From the NCBI RefSeq assembly GCF_003337715.1, contig NZ_QPIX01000005.1:1-64000 (forward strand): a stretch of 64,000 nucleotides of DNA, read 5' to 3'. A program made the position numbers and the translations under genes. Source of the stretch: Ciceribacter lividus. GTDB taxonomy: Bacteria > Pseudomonadota > Alphaproteobacteria > Rhizobiales > Rhizobiaceae. Below the pieces are notes generated by a model. It worked only from the letters and a program-made list of their open reading frames with translations, searched no databases and was not told the DNA's origin. Positions 16,529-25,729 of this stretch are shown one piece after another; position 1 is the stretch's first letter, and each line of letters starts with the position of its first letter.

Positions 16529-17737
16529 ATGAAGATATCTGCGCGGATTGTTGTGGCTGGAATCCTTGCTGTCGCGGTGGTGATGGATGCCGTCGCCGAG
16601 GAACCGAAATCTTCCGGAACAGGATTCGCCGTTACCGCGGACGGCTGGCTCATGACGAACGCCCATGTCGTAGATGGTTGCGACCGCGTGGAGGTGAAGG
16701 GCAGGGGCGTTGCGACCGATCCGAGGATCGATGCGGCGAACGATCTCGCATTGATCAAGGTGAACGCAGACACCCCCATGGTTCCTCTCACCTTCAGGCG
16801 TGCGCCCATCCGATTGGGAGAGGACATTGTCGCCATCGGCTATCCCCTCGCGGATCTGCTGGCGGACTCCGTGAAGATCACGACCGGAAATGTCAACGCG
16901 CTCGCTGGTCTCAAGAACGATACCCGCTACATCCAGATTTCGACGCCGATCCAGCCCGGTAATTCCGGTGGCCCCGTCGTGGATCGCGACGGTTTCCTGC
17001 TGGGGATCACGAGCGCCACCTTCTCGAAGCAGGCCGCCGATCAGATCGGGATCACGGCACAGAACGTCAACTTCGCCATTCGAGCGTCCGTGGCCGATCT
17101 CTTCATGCAGTCACAGAACCTCGCGAGCCAGTCCGGAGACCGACAGGAGGGGCAACCCACGTTTTCGACCGCCGATCTCGCGGACAAGGTTACGCCGTCC
17201 GTCCATCAGGTGCTGTGCTACGGGAAACCCGACGTCGAAGGTTCGTCGCAGAGACAGGAGACAGTGACTTCGCTTCCCAGATCCTCGGTTTCGGTGACCC
17301 TTCTGGACGCTCACGGATACGATGCCATCGGCTTCGACTACGCCACGCTGAAGGATGTGACTTTTCAGGACTGTCGGGCGGCCTGCGAGAGTGACGGTCA
17401 GTGCAAGGCGGTGACCTATAACGCGAGGCATCGGTTCTGCTTCCTGAAGAATGATGTTGTCGCGCTGATCCGGAACGCTGATGCGATCGCAGCCTACTCG
17501 GCGTCGAAGGCGGCGGACGTGATCATGTCCGACTTCACGAGCTATTCGGGAATGGATATTCCTGGCGGTGACTACAAGCGGATCAGGCAGACCAACTATC
17601 TGGAATGCTTCGTCGCTTGCGTCGGCGACAACGCATGCCGCGCCTTCGCCTACGTCTCCAAAAAGAAGGAGTGCTGGTTGAAGAACGCGCTCGGCCGGCC
17701 GAGGACAGCAAAGGGTGTCGATCTGGGAGTAAAATAG
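16529..17737 (+). CDS. Exported trypsin-like serine protease with two PAN/Apple-like modules
   Basis: A 402-residue exported protein. GAGGGGC lies before the ATG at 16529, preferred to a TTG at 16505. A signal peptide (ISARIVVAGILAVAVVMDAVA) is followed by a DegP/HtrA-type protease: His in TNAHVVDG (about 45), Asp in NDLALI (about 72), and Ser in PGNSGGPVVD (about 145). There is no PDZ domain. Instead the C-terminus has two cysteine-patterned repeats (DCRAACESDGQCKAVTYN with FCFLK, and ECFVACVGDNACRAFAYV with ECWLK), which look like PAN/Apple modules that bind protein or sugar. It follows the small exported gene by 57 bases and probably shares its transcript. Confidence 0.8.
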   Translation: MKISARIVVAGILAVAVVMDAVAEEPKSSGTGFAVTADGWLMTNAHVVDGCDRVEVKGRGVATDPRIDAANDLALIKVNADTPMVPLTFRRAPIRLGEDIVAIGYPLADLLADSVKITTGNVNALAGLKNDTRYIQISTPIQPGNSGGPVVDRDGFLLGITSATFSKQAADQIGITAQNVNFAIRASVADLFMQSQNLASQSGDRQEGQPTFSTADLADKVTPSVHQVLCYGKPDVEGSSQRQETVTSLPRSSVSVTLLDAHGYDAIGFDYATLKDVTFQDCRAACESDGQCKAVTYNARHRFCFLKNDVVALIRNADAIAAYSASKAADVIMSDFTSYSGMDIPGGDYKRIRQTNYLECFVACVGDNACRAFAYVSKKKECWLKNALGRPRTAKGVDLGVK

Positions 17738-17922
17738 TCCGCTTACTCCCGCTTTGGAGATGTGCTTCGCGGTAAAGAGGATCGCACGTCCGAACAGGTG
17801 TTTCTTGATTTGGAGGAGTGAAGCCCGCGGTTCTTACGTGAGGTTCGCGAATCTACTCTTGGACGAATCAGTGGCATCTTGAATACAGTGCAATCCCTGA
17901 GAGTGCTGCCGGCGGGAAGTTC

Positions 17923-20271
17923 ATGCATATTGAATCCATTCGAATCCGCAATTTCCGCCGCCTTAAAGATGTCCGCATCGATCTTGCCTCCGACATCTCG
18001 ATCTTCGTAGGCGCGAACAACAGCGGCAAGACGTCGGCGACCCATGCTCTCCAGCTCTTTACCGCCGCGTCGCGGGAGCGCTTCTCGATCCATGATTTCA
18101 GTTCGGACTGCTGGGATTCGATCGATGAGTTCGGAGCAGGTACCGCCGGCGCCGTTCTTCCAACAATCTCGATGGACATCTGGTTCAACGTAGAGCCGGC
18201 GAACCTTCATCGTGTGGTCGATCTCCTTCCAAGCCTCTCATTCACTGGAAACACGGTTGGTATCCGGGTCGAATTCGCAGCCGCCGATTCCGCGGCACTG
18301 CTCCGCGATTTCCAGGCCGCGCATGCTCTTGCAGAAGCGAACATTCGTCCTGGAGTGAACGGCGCGCCCGACTACCATCCCTCGCCAAGAACGCTTTGCG
18401 ATTATCTACGTGACGAAGGTGGTTTGAGACTGCGTCAAGGATTCGAACTTCGCTATCATGTTCTCGACCGCGCATGCTTCGACAACGAACTGCACGAACG
18501 CGTAGGGTATGTCCCTCGCCTGATTTCGCCCGACAAGGGGCGGGGCGGGAAAGATATTCTCTCCGGTCTGGTCAAGATCGACTTCCTGCATGCGCAGCGC
18601 CACCTTTCGGATTCCTCAGGCGGGACGCGCGCCGAGGAACTGTCACGAGTCCTGGGCAGGTTCTATCAGCGGAACCTCGAGCAACGTGTGGCGGATTTTG
18701 ATGCTCAGCGGGCCTTGGCTGATTCCGAGACGATGCTCAACGAACATCTCGGCCGGGTCTTCGGCCCGACGCTGGACCGGCTTTCGGAGCTCGGCTATCC
18801 CGGACTGGGCAATCCGCGCCTGCTCATCAAGACCGCCCTCAATCCTGCGACGATCATGAGTTCGCAGGATGGGACGAGGGTCCATTATGCGCTCGGTGAG
18901 GCCGATCGGCACGGGGTCCTGCCCACGCTTCCCGACCGCTATAACGGACTAGGCTTCAAGAACCTGATCTATATGGTCGTCGAACTGCTCGATCTCCATG
19001 CGAGATGGCTCGATGTGGAGGAAAGCAGGCCGCCTATTCATCTGGTCTTCATCGAGGAGCCGGAAGCTCACCTGCACGTCCAGCTTCAGCAGGTCTTCGT
19101 CCGCAAGGTTCTCGACATCCTGAAAATCGAAGGCGCCGACGCACAATACTATACGAGCCAGCTCGTGATTTCGACGCACTCGTCCCATATCCTGTACGAG
19201 CGTGGTTTCCGCCCGATCCGGTATTTCAGGCGCATGCCCGGTATGGCCTCTCAGACGTCCGACGTACTCAGCCTGTCAGCCTTCTATCATGGGACCTCAA
19301 AAGGTTCCCGGAACTTCCTCGAACGCTATCTCAAGCTCACCCACTGCGACCTCTTTTTCGCCGACGCGGCGGTGCTGGTCGAAGGCAACGTCGAACGCCT
19401 CCTGCTGCCACAGATGATAGCGACGGCGGCACCCCGCCTCCGGTCCGCATACTTGAGTGTTCTCGAGATCGGTGGGGCATTCGGACATCGGTTTAAGAGC
19501 CTCGTGGAATTCCTCGGGATCACGACACTGATCATTACGGACATCGACAGCGTCCTCCCTGGGGCGGAACCTGGGGTCGAAGCCGAAGAGGATGCCATCG
19601 AACAGGCTGCCGCTGGTCTCGACGGGGAGCAGGCGGTTCCAGAGGCTGCCATTGGAGAAGCGGCAGAAGCTGTAGCCGCGGACGAAGAGGAGGAACTGGA
19701 GGACGACGAGGAAGAATCCGGCCCCGGAACAGCCTGCATGGTCGCCATTGAAGGTGCGGTGACGTCGAACCAGACACTCAGAAAATGGCTGCCCAGAAAG
19801 ACGCTCATATTCGATCTGCTCGCCGCCAAGGAAGAAGACTGCATCCAGGTCAGGACAGCAGCGCATGACGCACTTGTTCGGGTCTCGTACCAGACAGCAG
19901 TTGACGTCGTGTGGAAGGAGGAGGTTCGTGCCCTTGCGGGTAGGACCCTGGAGGAGGCTTTCGCACTGGAAAATCTTGTCTGGTCGCAGAGCAAGGCTCG
20001 CAAGAACCTCAAGCTTCGCATCCAGGGCGCGGCCAAGCTCGATCTCGCGGCGATCTCTCTGCGGCTGCACAGGAAGATTGCCAGCTCGAACTTCCACAAG
20101 ACAGATTTCGCGTTGGCGCTGCTAGAGCAAGATCCAAAGGATTGGTTAGTACCGCGGTATATTGCCGATGGCCTTCGATGGTTGGAAAAGGAGGTCACAC
20201 CTCCTGAACCCGCCGACGATGACGAGCAAGGCAACGGAAAACACGAAGACGATGAAGGGCTCCTGGTATGA
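17923..20271 (+). CDS. gajA: Gabija GajA: OLD-family ATPase/TOPRIM endonuclease
   Basis: A 782-residue class 2 OLD-family protein. The ABC-type ATPase has Walker A VGANNSGKTS (about 30), a signature-like NGLGFKNL, Walker B VFIEEPEAHLH (about 376) and an H-loop ISTHSSH (about 417). The TOPRIM nuclease follows, with Glu in LVEGNVERLLLP (about 486) and the DID pair in IITDIDS (about 540). GajA cuts phage DNA and is held inactive by cellular nucleotides until these are depleted. Two points are unusual: it is longer than the roughly 580-residue model GajA, and residues 548-600 form an acidic insert (runs of Glu/Asp/Ala) inside the TOPRIM domain. Its stop overlaps the start of gajB (ATGA). Confidence 0.88.
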   Translation: MHIESIRIRNFRRLKDVRIDLASDISIFVGANNSGKTSATHALQLFTAASRERFSIHDFSSDCWDSIDEFGAGTAGAVLPTISMDIWFNVEPANLHRVVDLLPSLSFTGNTVGIRVEFAAADSAALLRDFQAAHALAEANIRPGVNGAPDYHPSPRTLCDYLRDEGGLRLRQGFELRYHVLDRACFDNELHERVGYVPRLISPDKGRGGKDILSGLVKIDFLHAQRHLSDSSGGTRAEELSRVLGRFYQRNLEQRVADFDAQRALADSETMLNEHLGRVFGPTLDRLSELGYPGLGNPRLLIKTALNPATIMSSQDGTRVHYALGEADRHGVLPTLPDRYNGLGFKNLIYMVVELLDLHARWLDVEESRPPIHLVFIEEPEAHLHVQLQQVFVRKVLDILKIEGADAQYYTSQLVISTHSSHILYERGFRPIRYFRRMPGMASQTSDVLSLSAFYHGTSKGSRNFLERYLKLTHCDLFFADAAVLVEGNVERLLLPQMIATAAPRLRSAYLSVLEIGGAFGHRFKSLVEFLGITTLIITDIDSVLPGAEPGVEAEEDAIEQAAAGLDGEQAVPEAAIGEAAEAVAADEEEELEDDEEESGPGTACMVAIEGAVTSNQTLRKWLPRKTLIFDLLAAKEEDCIQVRTAAHDALVRVSYQTAVDVVWKEEVRALAGRTLEEAFALENLVWSQSKARKNLKLRIQGAAKLDLAAISLRLHRKIASSNFHKTDFALALLEQDPKDWLVPRYIADGLRWLEKEVTPPEPADDDEQGNGKHEDDEGLLV

Positions 20272-22151
20272 CGAGCCGGATCGGCAAGCCCGACACGCAG
20301 GCCGATGTCGACCTTCGCGCGGCGCTGGACCAACGCCCGCCAACGAACTTCGTGATGATAGCGGGGGCGGGATCGGGAAAGACCACCTCCTTGATAAAGG
20401 CTCTGGCCCATCTGTCCCGCACGCGAGGGAAAGAGCTTCGCATGCGCGGGCAGCAGATCGCATGCATTACGTATACGGACATCGCCGTCAACGAAATCCG
20501 AAGCGATGTCGGCAACGACCCCCTTTGCCACGTTTCCACGATCCACAGTTTCCTGTGGTCCCTAATCCACCCATTCCAGACCGACATCCGCGACTGGGTT
20601 CTTGCTCGGATCGACGAAAAAACTGCTAAGGAAACCGAACGTTTCGCGAATCCCAAGACTAGAAAGACCTCGCTTCCGGGCATCGAGGCCGCCTTGATCA
20701 GGTATCGCCAGCAGAAGGAAATCGTCGCTGGTCTGGAGAGATTTACCTACGGGACCGGCAGCGATTTTGCGCATGGCGTTCTGGGGCACGCTGACATCGT
20801 CAAGCTCGTCCCGGCCCTCATCGAGCAGAAGCAACTTCTCCGAGACCTTCTTGCTGCACGATACCCCGTTTTGTTCGTGGACGAGAGCCAGGATACGACG
20901 CCGGACTTCATCAACGCGCTTCGGACTGTCGCGCAGACCGTGGGACATGGATTCTGCCTGGGGTTCTTCGGCGATCCAATGCAGAAGATCTACACCGCTG
21001 GTGCTGGTGCCATCGCTCCTGAGGAAGGGTGGACCGAGATTCGGAAGCCGGAGAATTTCCGGTGTCCGCAACGAGTCTTGAAGGTCATCAATTCCATCCG
21101 CGCCGAGGACGATGGCCTGAAACAGGTTCGAGGCAGGACGACGCGAGTGGGAGACCAGGACGTCCCTGTGGAGGGTACGGCGAGAATCTTTGTGTTGCCC
21201 GCGGACGAGCATCGAACCGTCCGTGTCGGACAAGTACGGAAATATCTGGCCCAGGTGAACGACGATCCCCTATGGGAAAGCGACCAAAAGGATGCCGACG
21301 TCCAGACGCTGGTGGTCGTGCACCGCATGGCCGCGACACGGCTTGGATTCCCGAACCTGTATGCCTCCTTGAACGACGATGCGCCGGATAGTCTGAAGGA
21401 CGGTGTTGTCGACGGGACCGCGTGGCCTTTGCGGCCGTTTATCAACTATCTCCTGCCTCTGGTATCTGCCGTACGAGCTAGCGACGAGTTCGAGATCGTA
21501 ACGATCCTGCGTGACAAGGGCCCCCTTTCCAATCCGGACACACACGGAGATATCGCCGAGACGCTGAAGCGACTTCACGAAGCGACAGTCGAACTAAATC
21601 GACTCCTCTCTAACCCCAAGACGACGGTCAGACAGGTGCTCTCGTTTGCTATCGTGTCTACCTTGCTCCTCGTGGACGAGCGCATGTCGCGGCATCTCGC
21701 CGTGCCGGTCAACCCGGCCGATGAACTCGATCCGGAGCATCCTCCAATGACTGCGTTTCTCGCAAGCCCCGCGACCGAACTTTGGGGATATCGGAATTAC
21801 ATCGAGGACCTGTCGCCATTTGCCACCCAGCAGGGCGTCAAGGGCGCTGAGTTCGACAGGGTCATGGTTCTCCTCGATGACGAGGAGGGTAAGGGGCAGA
21901 CCCTGTTTTCTTATGGTAAATATTTCGGAATCACGGAGTTATCGAAGACTGACAATGAGAATATTGCGGAAGGGAAGGACTCGGTCATCGAACGTACCCG
22001 TCGGCTCTTCTACGTGTGCTGCTCCCGCGCCGTTCAAGACCTCGCGGTCGTGATGTTCGTACCCAACGTCGCGGAGACCAAGGCTGCTATTGTCAAAAGG
22101 GGTTTCTTTCGACTGGAGGACGTCCTCGATGAAGAGACGTTGGGTAGCTGA
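20268..22151 (+). CDS. gajB: Gabija GajB: UvrD/Rep-like SF1 helicase
   Basis: A 627-residue SF1A helicase. The motifs run in order: Walker A IAGAGSGKTTS (about 32), ITYTDIAVNEI, Walker B LFVDESQDTTP (about 205), FFGDPMQKIY, NFRCPQRV, the late motif KGAEFDRVMVLLDDEEG and RRLFYVCCSRA. In Gabija systems GajB binds GajA and is thought to sense DNA ends or termini produced during phage growth. The overlap with gajA and the pairing of class 2 OLD with UvrD-type helicase make the system assignment secure by family and context. It is longer than the roughly 500-residue reference protein. Confidence 0.88.
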   Translation: MTSRIGKPDTQADVDLRAALDQRPPTNFVMIAGAGSGKTTSLIKALAHLSRTRGKELRMRGQQIACITYTDIAVNEIRSDVGNDPLCHVSTIHSFLWSLIHPFQTDIRDWVLARIDEKTAKETERFANPKTRKTSLPGIEAALIRYRQQKEIVAGLERFTYGTGSDFAHGVLGHADIVKLVPALIEQKQLLRDLLAARYPVLFVDESQDTTPDFINALRTVAQTVGHGFCLGFFGDPMQKIYTAGAGAIAPEEGWTEIRKPENFRCPQRVLKVINSIRAEDDGLKQVRGRTTRVGDQDVPVEGTARIFVLPADEHRTVRVGQVRKYLAQVNDDPLWESDQKDADVQTLVVVHRMAATRLGFPNLYASLNDDAPDSLKDGVVDGTAWPLRPFINYLLPLVSAVRASDEFEIVTILRDKGPLSNPDTHGDIAETLKRLHEATVELNRLLSNPKTTVRQVLSFAIVSTLLLVDERMSRHLAVPVNPADELDPEHPPMTAFLASPATELWGYRNYIEDLSPFATQQGVKGAEFDRVMVLLDDEEGKGQTLFSYGKYFGITELSKTDNENIAEGKDSVIERTRRLFYVCCSRAVQDLAVVMFVPNVAETKAAIVKRGFFRLEDVLDEETLGS

Positions 22152-22288
22152 TTCCCCGCCGGATCACTGACTGGCGCGTCAGAGTGAACCAGAATTTGGA
22201 TTAATCGGACCATTTGTTGGACTGCATGCAGCGTCTGCCGGATACCATTGCGTGCGCTGATATGCATTGCTGTCATGGTCGGCGGTCG

Positions 22289-22311
22289 GAGATCGTCGAA
22301 TTTGCCATCCA
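22289..22311. repeat. Copy 2 of the dispersed 23-bp exact repeat
   Basis: Identical to 7738-7760, but lying in the 254-base gap after gajB. On the minus strand one frame still reads WMANSTIS followed shortly by a stop, as at the SH3 protein C-terminus, so this may be the last trace of a second SH3 gene. Confidence 0.75.
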
Positions 22312-22405
22312 TTCTTCCTGAAACAGAACAAGACCGCATTGCTCCGAATGTTAACCCACATTGTGGATAAGGCGCGTGACAGCAGAGTGGCGAGGCGGGT
22401 TCGAC

Positions 22406-23311
22406 ATGCATTTTGACAAGGCAACTATCGAGAAGCTGCTCGGGATCGAGGCGTATGATCGACTGCTTCGCAAGTTAAGCGGCGGCACGGCGAATCCTGT
22501 GGGATACGAGTTCGAACTCTTCAACTGCGCTTACGAAGTCATCATGTATGCATACGCATTTTCGGTCGACGAAGCAGCGGAGTTCAATACTTCGGCTCAT
22601 CATCCTGCGGAGGTTCTCGTCACTCAGGGAGCGTTTGCCTTCGTTGATGACGTAGTCGTCGACACCCCTGAGATCACCGTTTTCTATCAGATTAAACACG
22701 TCGAAGACCTTACGTGGACCCCGGAGCTGAAATCAGACTTTGATCGGCAGAAGACGCTGATGGATCAAACGTCCCGTGCATATCGTCTTGTCCTCGTGAC
22801 GCATCGCCAAGATCGCGCGAAGGCATTGCACGTCAGTGAATCGAAGTACCTACCGGAAACGGTATGGGTAGCCTTCCGCAGTCCAGACGGCCCTACGATC
22901 GGTGAAAAGGCGCGAGAATTGATGTTGTGCGTGCAGAGCGAAGGGAATGCCCATTTGGTGCAGTGGATGATCGAGTTGGCATGGATGAAAGGTCCGCGAT
23001 CAGAAACCGCAGCACATACGCTTGCACGAGCCAGTGAACTGTCTCGTGGTGCAGTTAAGGAATTCGCGTCTTCAGAGCAATCACTGTTGCAGTGCATCTC
23101 CAGGATCATAGCCTTCGACAACGAGATCGAAATCTTGAAACTCTACGCCGATGGCCACAAGATATCGTATCACCTCAGATGGGATGAAAATGAGTTTGAG
23201 GGGTTCGTCGTAATCCGCAACTGGTGTGCGTTCGAACGCAGGCTTTTGGAAGAGACGCCCACAAGCGCTCGCGACCTAATCATGATGGCGATGCAGGAGG
23301 AGCAGCTTTGA
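22406..23311 (+). CDS. PD-(D/E)xK nuclease-like protein (putative defence)
   Basis: A 301-residue protein with no firm family name. The N-terminal 110 residues show a restriction-endonuclease-like order: GYEFELF with Glu near 35, a DDVVVD strand near 82, then FYQIKHV near 95, the D...QxK arrangement of Mrr-like and related nucleases. LTWTPELKSDFDRQ follows. The remainder is helical with a final beta region. It starts 254 bases after gajB on the same strand, and its TGA overlaps the TTG start of the next gene, giving a tight pair. It could be an added module or an independent two-gene defence unit. Nuclease activity is inferred from the motif spacing alone. Confidence 0.5.
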   Translation: MHFDKATIEKLLGIEAYDRLLRKLSGGTANPVGYEFELFNCAYEVIMYAYAFSVDEAAEFNTSAHHPAEVLVTQGAFAFVDDVVVDTPEITVFYQIKHVEDLTWTPELKSDFDRQKTLMDQTSRAYRLVLVTHRQDRAKALHVSESKYLPETVWVAFRSPDGPTIGEKARELMLCVQSEGNAHLVQWMIELAWMKGPRSETAAHTLARASELSRGAVKEFASSEQSLLQCISRIIAFDNEIEILKLYADGHKISYHLRWDENEFEGFVVIRNWCAFERRLLEETPTSARDLIMMAMQEEQL

Positions 23312-23976
23312 TTTTCGTAGGCACGCAGAAGCCTGGAAATCCTCCAGAGATATCTGGGGCGATCGAAACGTTGGTTCAATACGGCTTCGATCCGCGGCAG
23401 ACGATCGATGCCGTCGGGATTCTTGGTAAGTATTGGTCCGAGAAACTAGCGTTTTTGAACGGATCGGATCCGATTAGAGTTATGGGGCTTTCGATCGATT
23501 TCGACGCATTCTGTGGCCCAATCATCGACGCACTCGGTCGGGCCGGGAGGACTGTCGCAACGCACTGCTTGTGGATTGCTGACGTTCCGGCGAGAGATGA
23601 ATCCCAGTTCCATGGACTGATCACCAGCGAACACAGGTTCAAACCGGATCTTGCCTGCAGAAGATTGATTGTCGCCACCGCGGTAATGACGGAAGAGAGA
23701 CATCTCGAATTGCTGGTCGATCGCGCGGCGGAACTCTACAAGCCGAGCGAGATCTGTATCCTAGCTGCAATATCCTCGGAAAAGGTGATGTCCCGGAACA
23801 ATGCGGAGATCAAGATACAATCTCTCCTGCGCCTTCCCGAACACAGCCCGAAATTCAATCCCAACACATTCGGTCTGTACACGCAACGCCTTCCGTCCGC
23901 CAATGTCCATCCGAATTTTATGCCGAAGAAAGTACTGGAAACAGCGTTCCCTGGCATGACCCGCGGAATGAGATGA
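23308..23976 (+). CDS. Phosphoribosyltransferase-like protein, partner of the nuclease-like gene
   Basis: A 222-residue protein. GGAGGAGCAGC stands right before a TTG at 23308 that overlaps the previous TGA, so I choose this start. The order of elements resembles uracil phosphoribosyltransferases: RVMGLSIDFDAFCGPIIDAL, then THCLWIADVPARDE, then RRLIVATAVMTEERHLELLVDRAAEL in the place of the PRPP loop, and ICILAAISS. The acidic pair and Thr/Gly loop that bind PRPP are not conserved, so it is probably a binding or sensing relative rather than an enzyme. This is a weak structural guess; unknown protein is the safe label. Confidence 0.4.
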   Translation: MIFVGTQKPGNPPEISGAIETLVQYGFDPRQTIDAVGILGKYWSEKLAFLNGSDPIRVMGLSIDFDAFCGPIIDALGRAGRTVATHCLWIADVPARDESQFHGLITSEHRFKPDLACRRLIVATAVMTEERHLELLVDRAAELYKPSEICILAAISSEKVMSRNNAEIKIQSLLRLPEHSPKFNPNTFGLYTQRLPSANVHPNFMPKKVLETAFPGMTRGMR

Positions 23977-24033
23977 GGATGAATCGAATTTGGCCGAGTC
24001 CCCCAGTAGAAGCTGCGACCTGATTGCCTAGGG

Positions 24034-24951
24034 TCAGTTCGCTCCAGTCTTTACACCGAGTTGGCGAACGATCTTCCGTATCTGGGTACAAACCGGGCCA
24101 AGCAGCGCTGGCAAGTCCTTGGACTCGCCGGGGCTATAAGAAGCCGGTGTCAGTCCATGGAGGTCTGATGGCAAGACGAGCCCGGGAAGCTTAGGATACA
24201 CTAGGATGCTTCTCCGGCGGCCGAGCCGTCCCATGAACATGCCGAGCTCAAAGAGAACGTTGTCTCGGATCGTCGGCCTGCGATCGCCGCGGCTCGTCTC
24301 GACGATGTCCTCGAAGAGCGCGACAGCAACGCCGAAATCGCTCTCTGCGACGGCCGTCTCCAGCGATTCCAGCGGATAGCCGCCCGCCCAGAAGACACCA
24401 TTAGGCCACACCGTTGGTAGGGCATCGTGCTGGAGGCCAGCCTGGATTTCGTTGGCAACCTCCAGTCCTTCGATAGAAGACATTATGAACATACGCGGCT
24501 TCTCGTTTGGAGCAGTCATATGTCTGTTCCGGTCATACAATCGCCTCGACAGTTCCTGTGCGACTGATCTCCATATCAGCGGTGGAAATCTGTCGGCCAG
24601 CTTGGTGAATTCGCTGCCGGCCATTCTCACAGCCACCACTGTCTCCACCGCGATGACCGAAGCGGCGCGGCGTTGTGAAGGCTCGATCGCCGCCATCTCT
24701 CCGACATGGTCGCCCATCTTGAGCTGCCGGACCTCCTGTCCTTTTACAACGATAGAAACCTGCCCGGAAACCAGGAAGAAGACATCGTTGTCTTCACCGC
24801 CTTCTGCAATCAGGACATCCCCCGCATTGAACTCTACGAGCTCCCCACCGGAGGCGATCGCCTCGGCAACGTCGGCGTCTCCGCTATCAAACTGGCGTTT
24901 TAGATTGCCGATCAATGCTGCTCGGTTCTCGCCTTCGAAACGATCCTTCAT
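24034..24951 (-). CDS. Pycsar-type effector: cyclic-nucleotide-binding domain fused to TIR
   Basis: A 305-residue protein with AGGAG before its ATG. Residues 15-130 are a cyclic-nucleotide-binding domain: FNAGDVLIAEGGEDNDVFFLVSGQVSI, then MGDHVGEMAAIEP in place of the phosphate-binding cassette, and RRAASVIAVE. Residues 150-290 are a TIR-like domain of the predicted nucleotide-binding type: PRMFIMSSIEG, then SDFGVAVALFEDI, and RDNVLFELGMFMGRLGR with a Glu at about 233 that should be the NADase catalytic residue. In Pycsar immunity, cCMP or cUMP binding activates such effectors to destroy NAD and stop phage growth. It is the last gene of a leftward four-gene operon, 61 bases after the small cyclase. 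Confidence 0.85.
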   Translation of the reverse strand: MKDRFEGENRAALIGNLKRQFDSGDADVAEAIASGGELVEFNAGDVLIAEGGEDNDVFFLVSGQVSIVVKGQEVRQLKMGDHVGEMAAIEPSQRRAASVIAVETVVAVRMAGSEFTKLADRFPPLIWRSVAQELSRRLYDRNRHMTAPNEKPRMFIMSSIEGLEVANEIQAGLQHDALPTVWPNGVFWAGGYPLESLETAVAESDFGVAVALFEDIVETSRGDRRPTIRDNVLFELGMFMGRLGRRRSILVYPKLPGLVLPSDLHGLTPASYSPGESKDLPALLGPVCTQIRKIVRQLGVKTGAN

Positions 24952-25012
24952 GACGGCTCCTATGAAACTTCAGATGCTTGTTCCAGGCAATGGTCGGGCG
25001 ATTTTGTCCGGT

Positions 25013-25723
25013 TCACGGCATCTTCCAGTTATTTGACCGGTATACCGTTTCGGTTTCATCAGCGAAGTCGAAGGATCGCGCCTCCCACATGTTCTTCCCT
25101 TCTGCGCCGAATTTGGCTTCCTTGCTCAGCTTGTTGTAGGTCCGGCTGGAGATGTAAGTGCAGTAAGCTCCGTCTCTCACGTCCGACAGTTTTGCGGAGA
25201 AGCTGGCCGCCTTTCCGATCCAGATGAGATCGTTGCTGTTCCTTACCCCGGAACGGACGGCTCGAACATTCCCGACATCGATGCCCGAACAGTTTCGTAT
25301 CTCGATACCGTTGTCGGAGATCGACTTGAATTGTTTCGTCGCCGCAGGTTGGATGATCTTGCGGACACTCCAGTGAATTTCCCGCCCGCAGATGGAGGCG
25401 TTACTGTTCTTGGAATCGCCGATGAAGACGCCCATCACGCGATCACCGTCGAAGCTACGCACATGCCCCCCATGCTTGATGATTAGGCGGGTCGAGCAAT
25501 CGAGAAACGCGCGGATTATCTTCGCCGTCGTAGACCATGGGCATGCCTTCGACAATTTGGCCGACCCCGCGAGGTCGGCGTACAGGAAGGCAGCGTCGAT
25601 CTTCACCGCGCCGTTCTTCAAAACCACGTCTTCCGTCGTCGGCACAACCCGGCCATCCCGCTGGTCGAATTCAGTGCGGAACAACGTCTCGACACGATCC
25701 TTCAGAAAGCTCTCGCTAGCCAT
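25013..25723 (-). CDS. Pycsar PycC-like pyrimidine nucleotide cyclase
   Basis: A 236-residue single-domain class III cyclase. The first metal Asp is in FLYADLAGSAKLS (about 49) and the second in HGGHVRSFDGDRVMGVF (about 92). A dimer-wing segment GKAASFSAKLS follows and an SSRTYNKLS element lies near the end. The size and the neighbouring cNMP-TIR gene match PycC, which makes cCMP or cUMP after phage infection. The exact base specificity cannot be read from the sequence. GAGGCTTGA lies before the ATG, and only six bases separate it from the E2-like gene upstream. Confidence 0.82.
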   Translation of the reverse strand: MASESFLKDRVETLFRTEFDQRDGRVVPTTEDVVLKNGAVKIDAAFLYADLAGSAKLSKACPWSTTAKIIRAFLDCSTRLIIKHGGHVRSFDGDRVMGVFIGDSKNSNASICGREIHWSVRKIIQPAATKQFKSISDNGIEIRNCSGIDVGNVRAVRSGVRNSNDLIWIGKAASFSAKLSDVRDGAYCTYISSRTYNKLSKEAKFGAEGKNMWEARSFDFADETETVYRSNNWKMP

Positions 25724-25729
25724 CGGATT

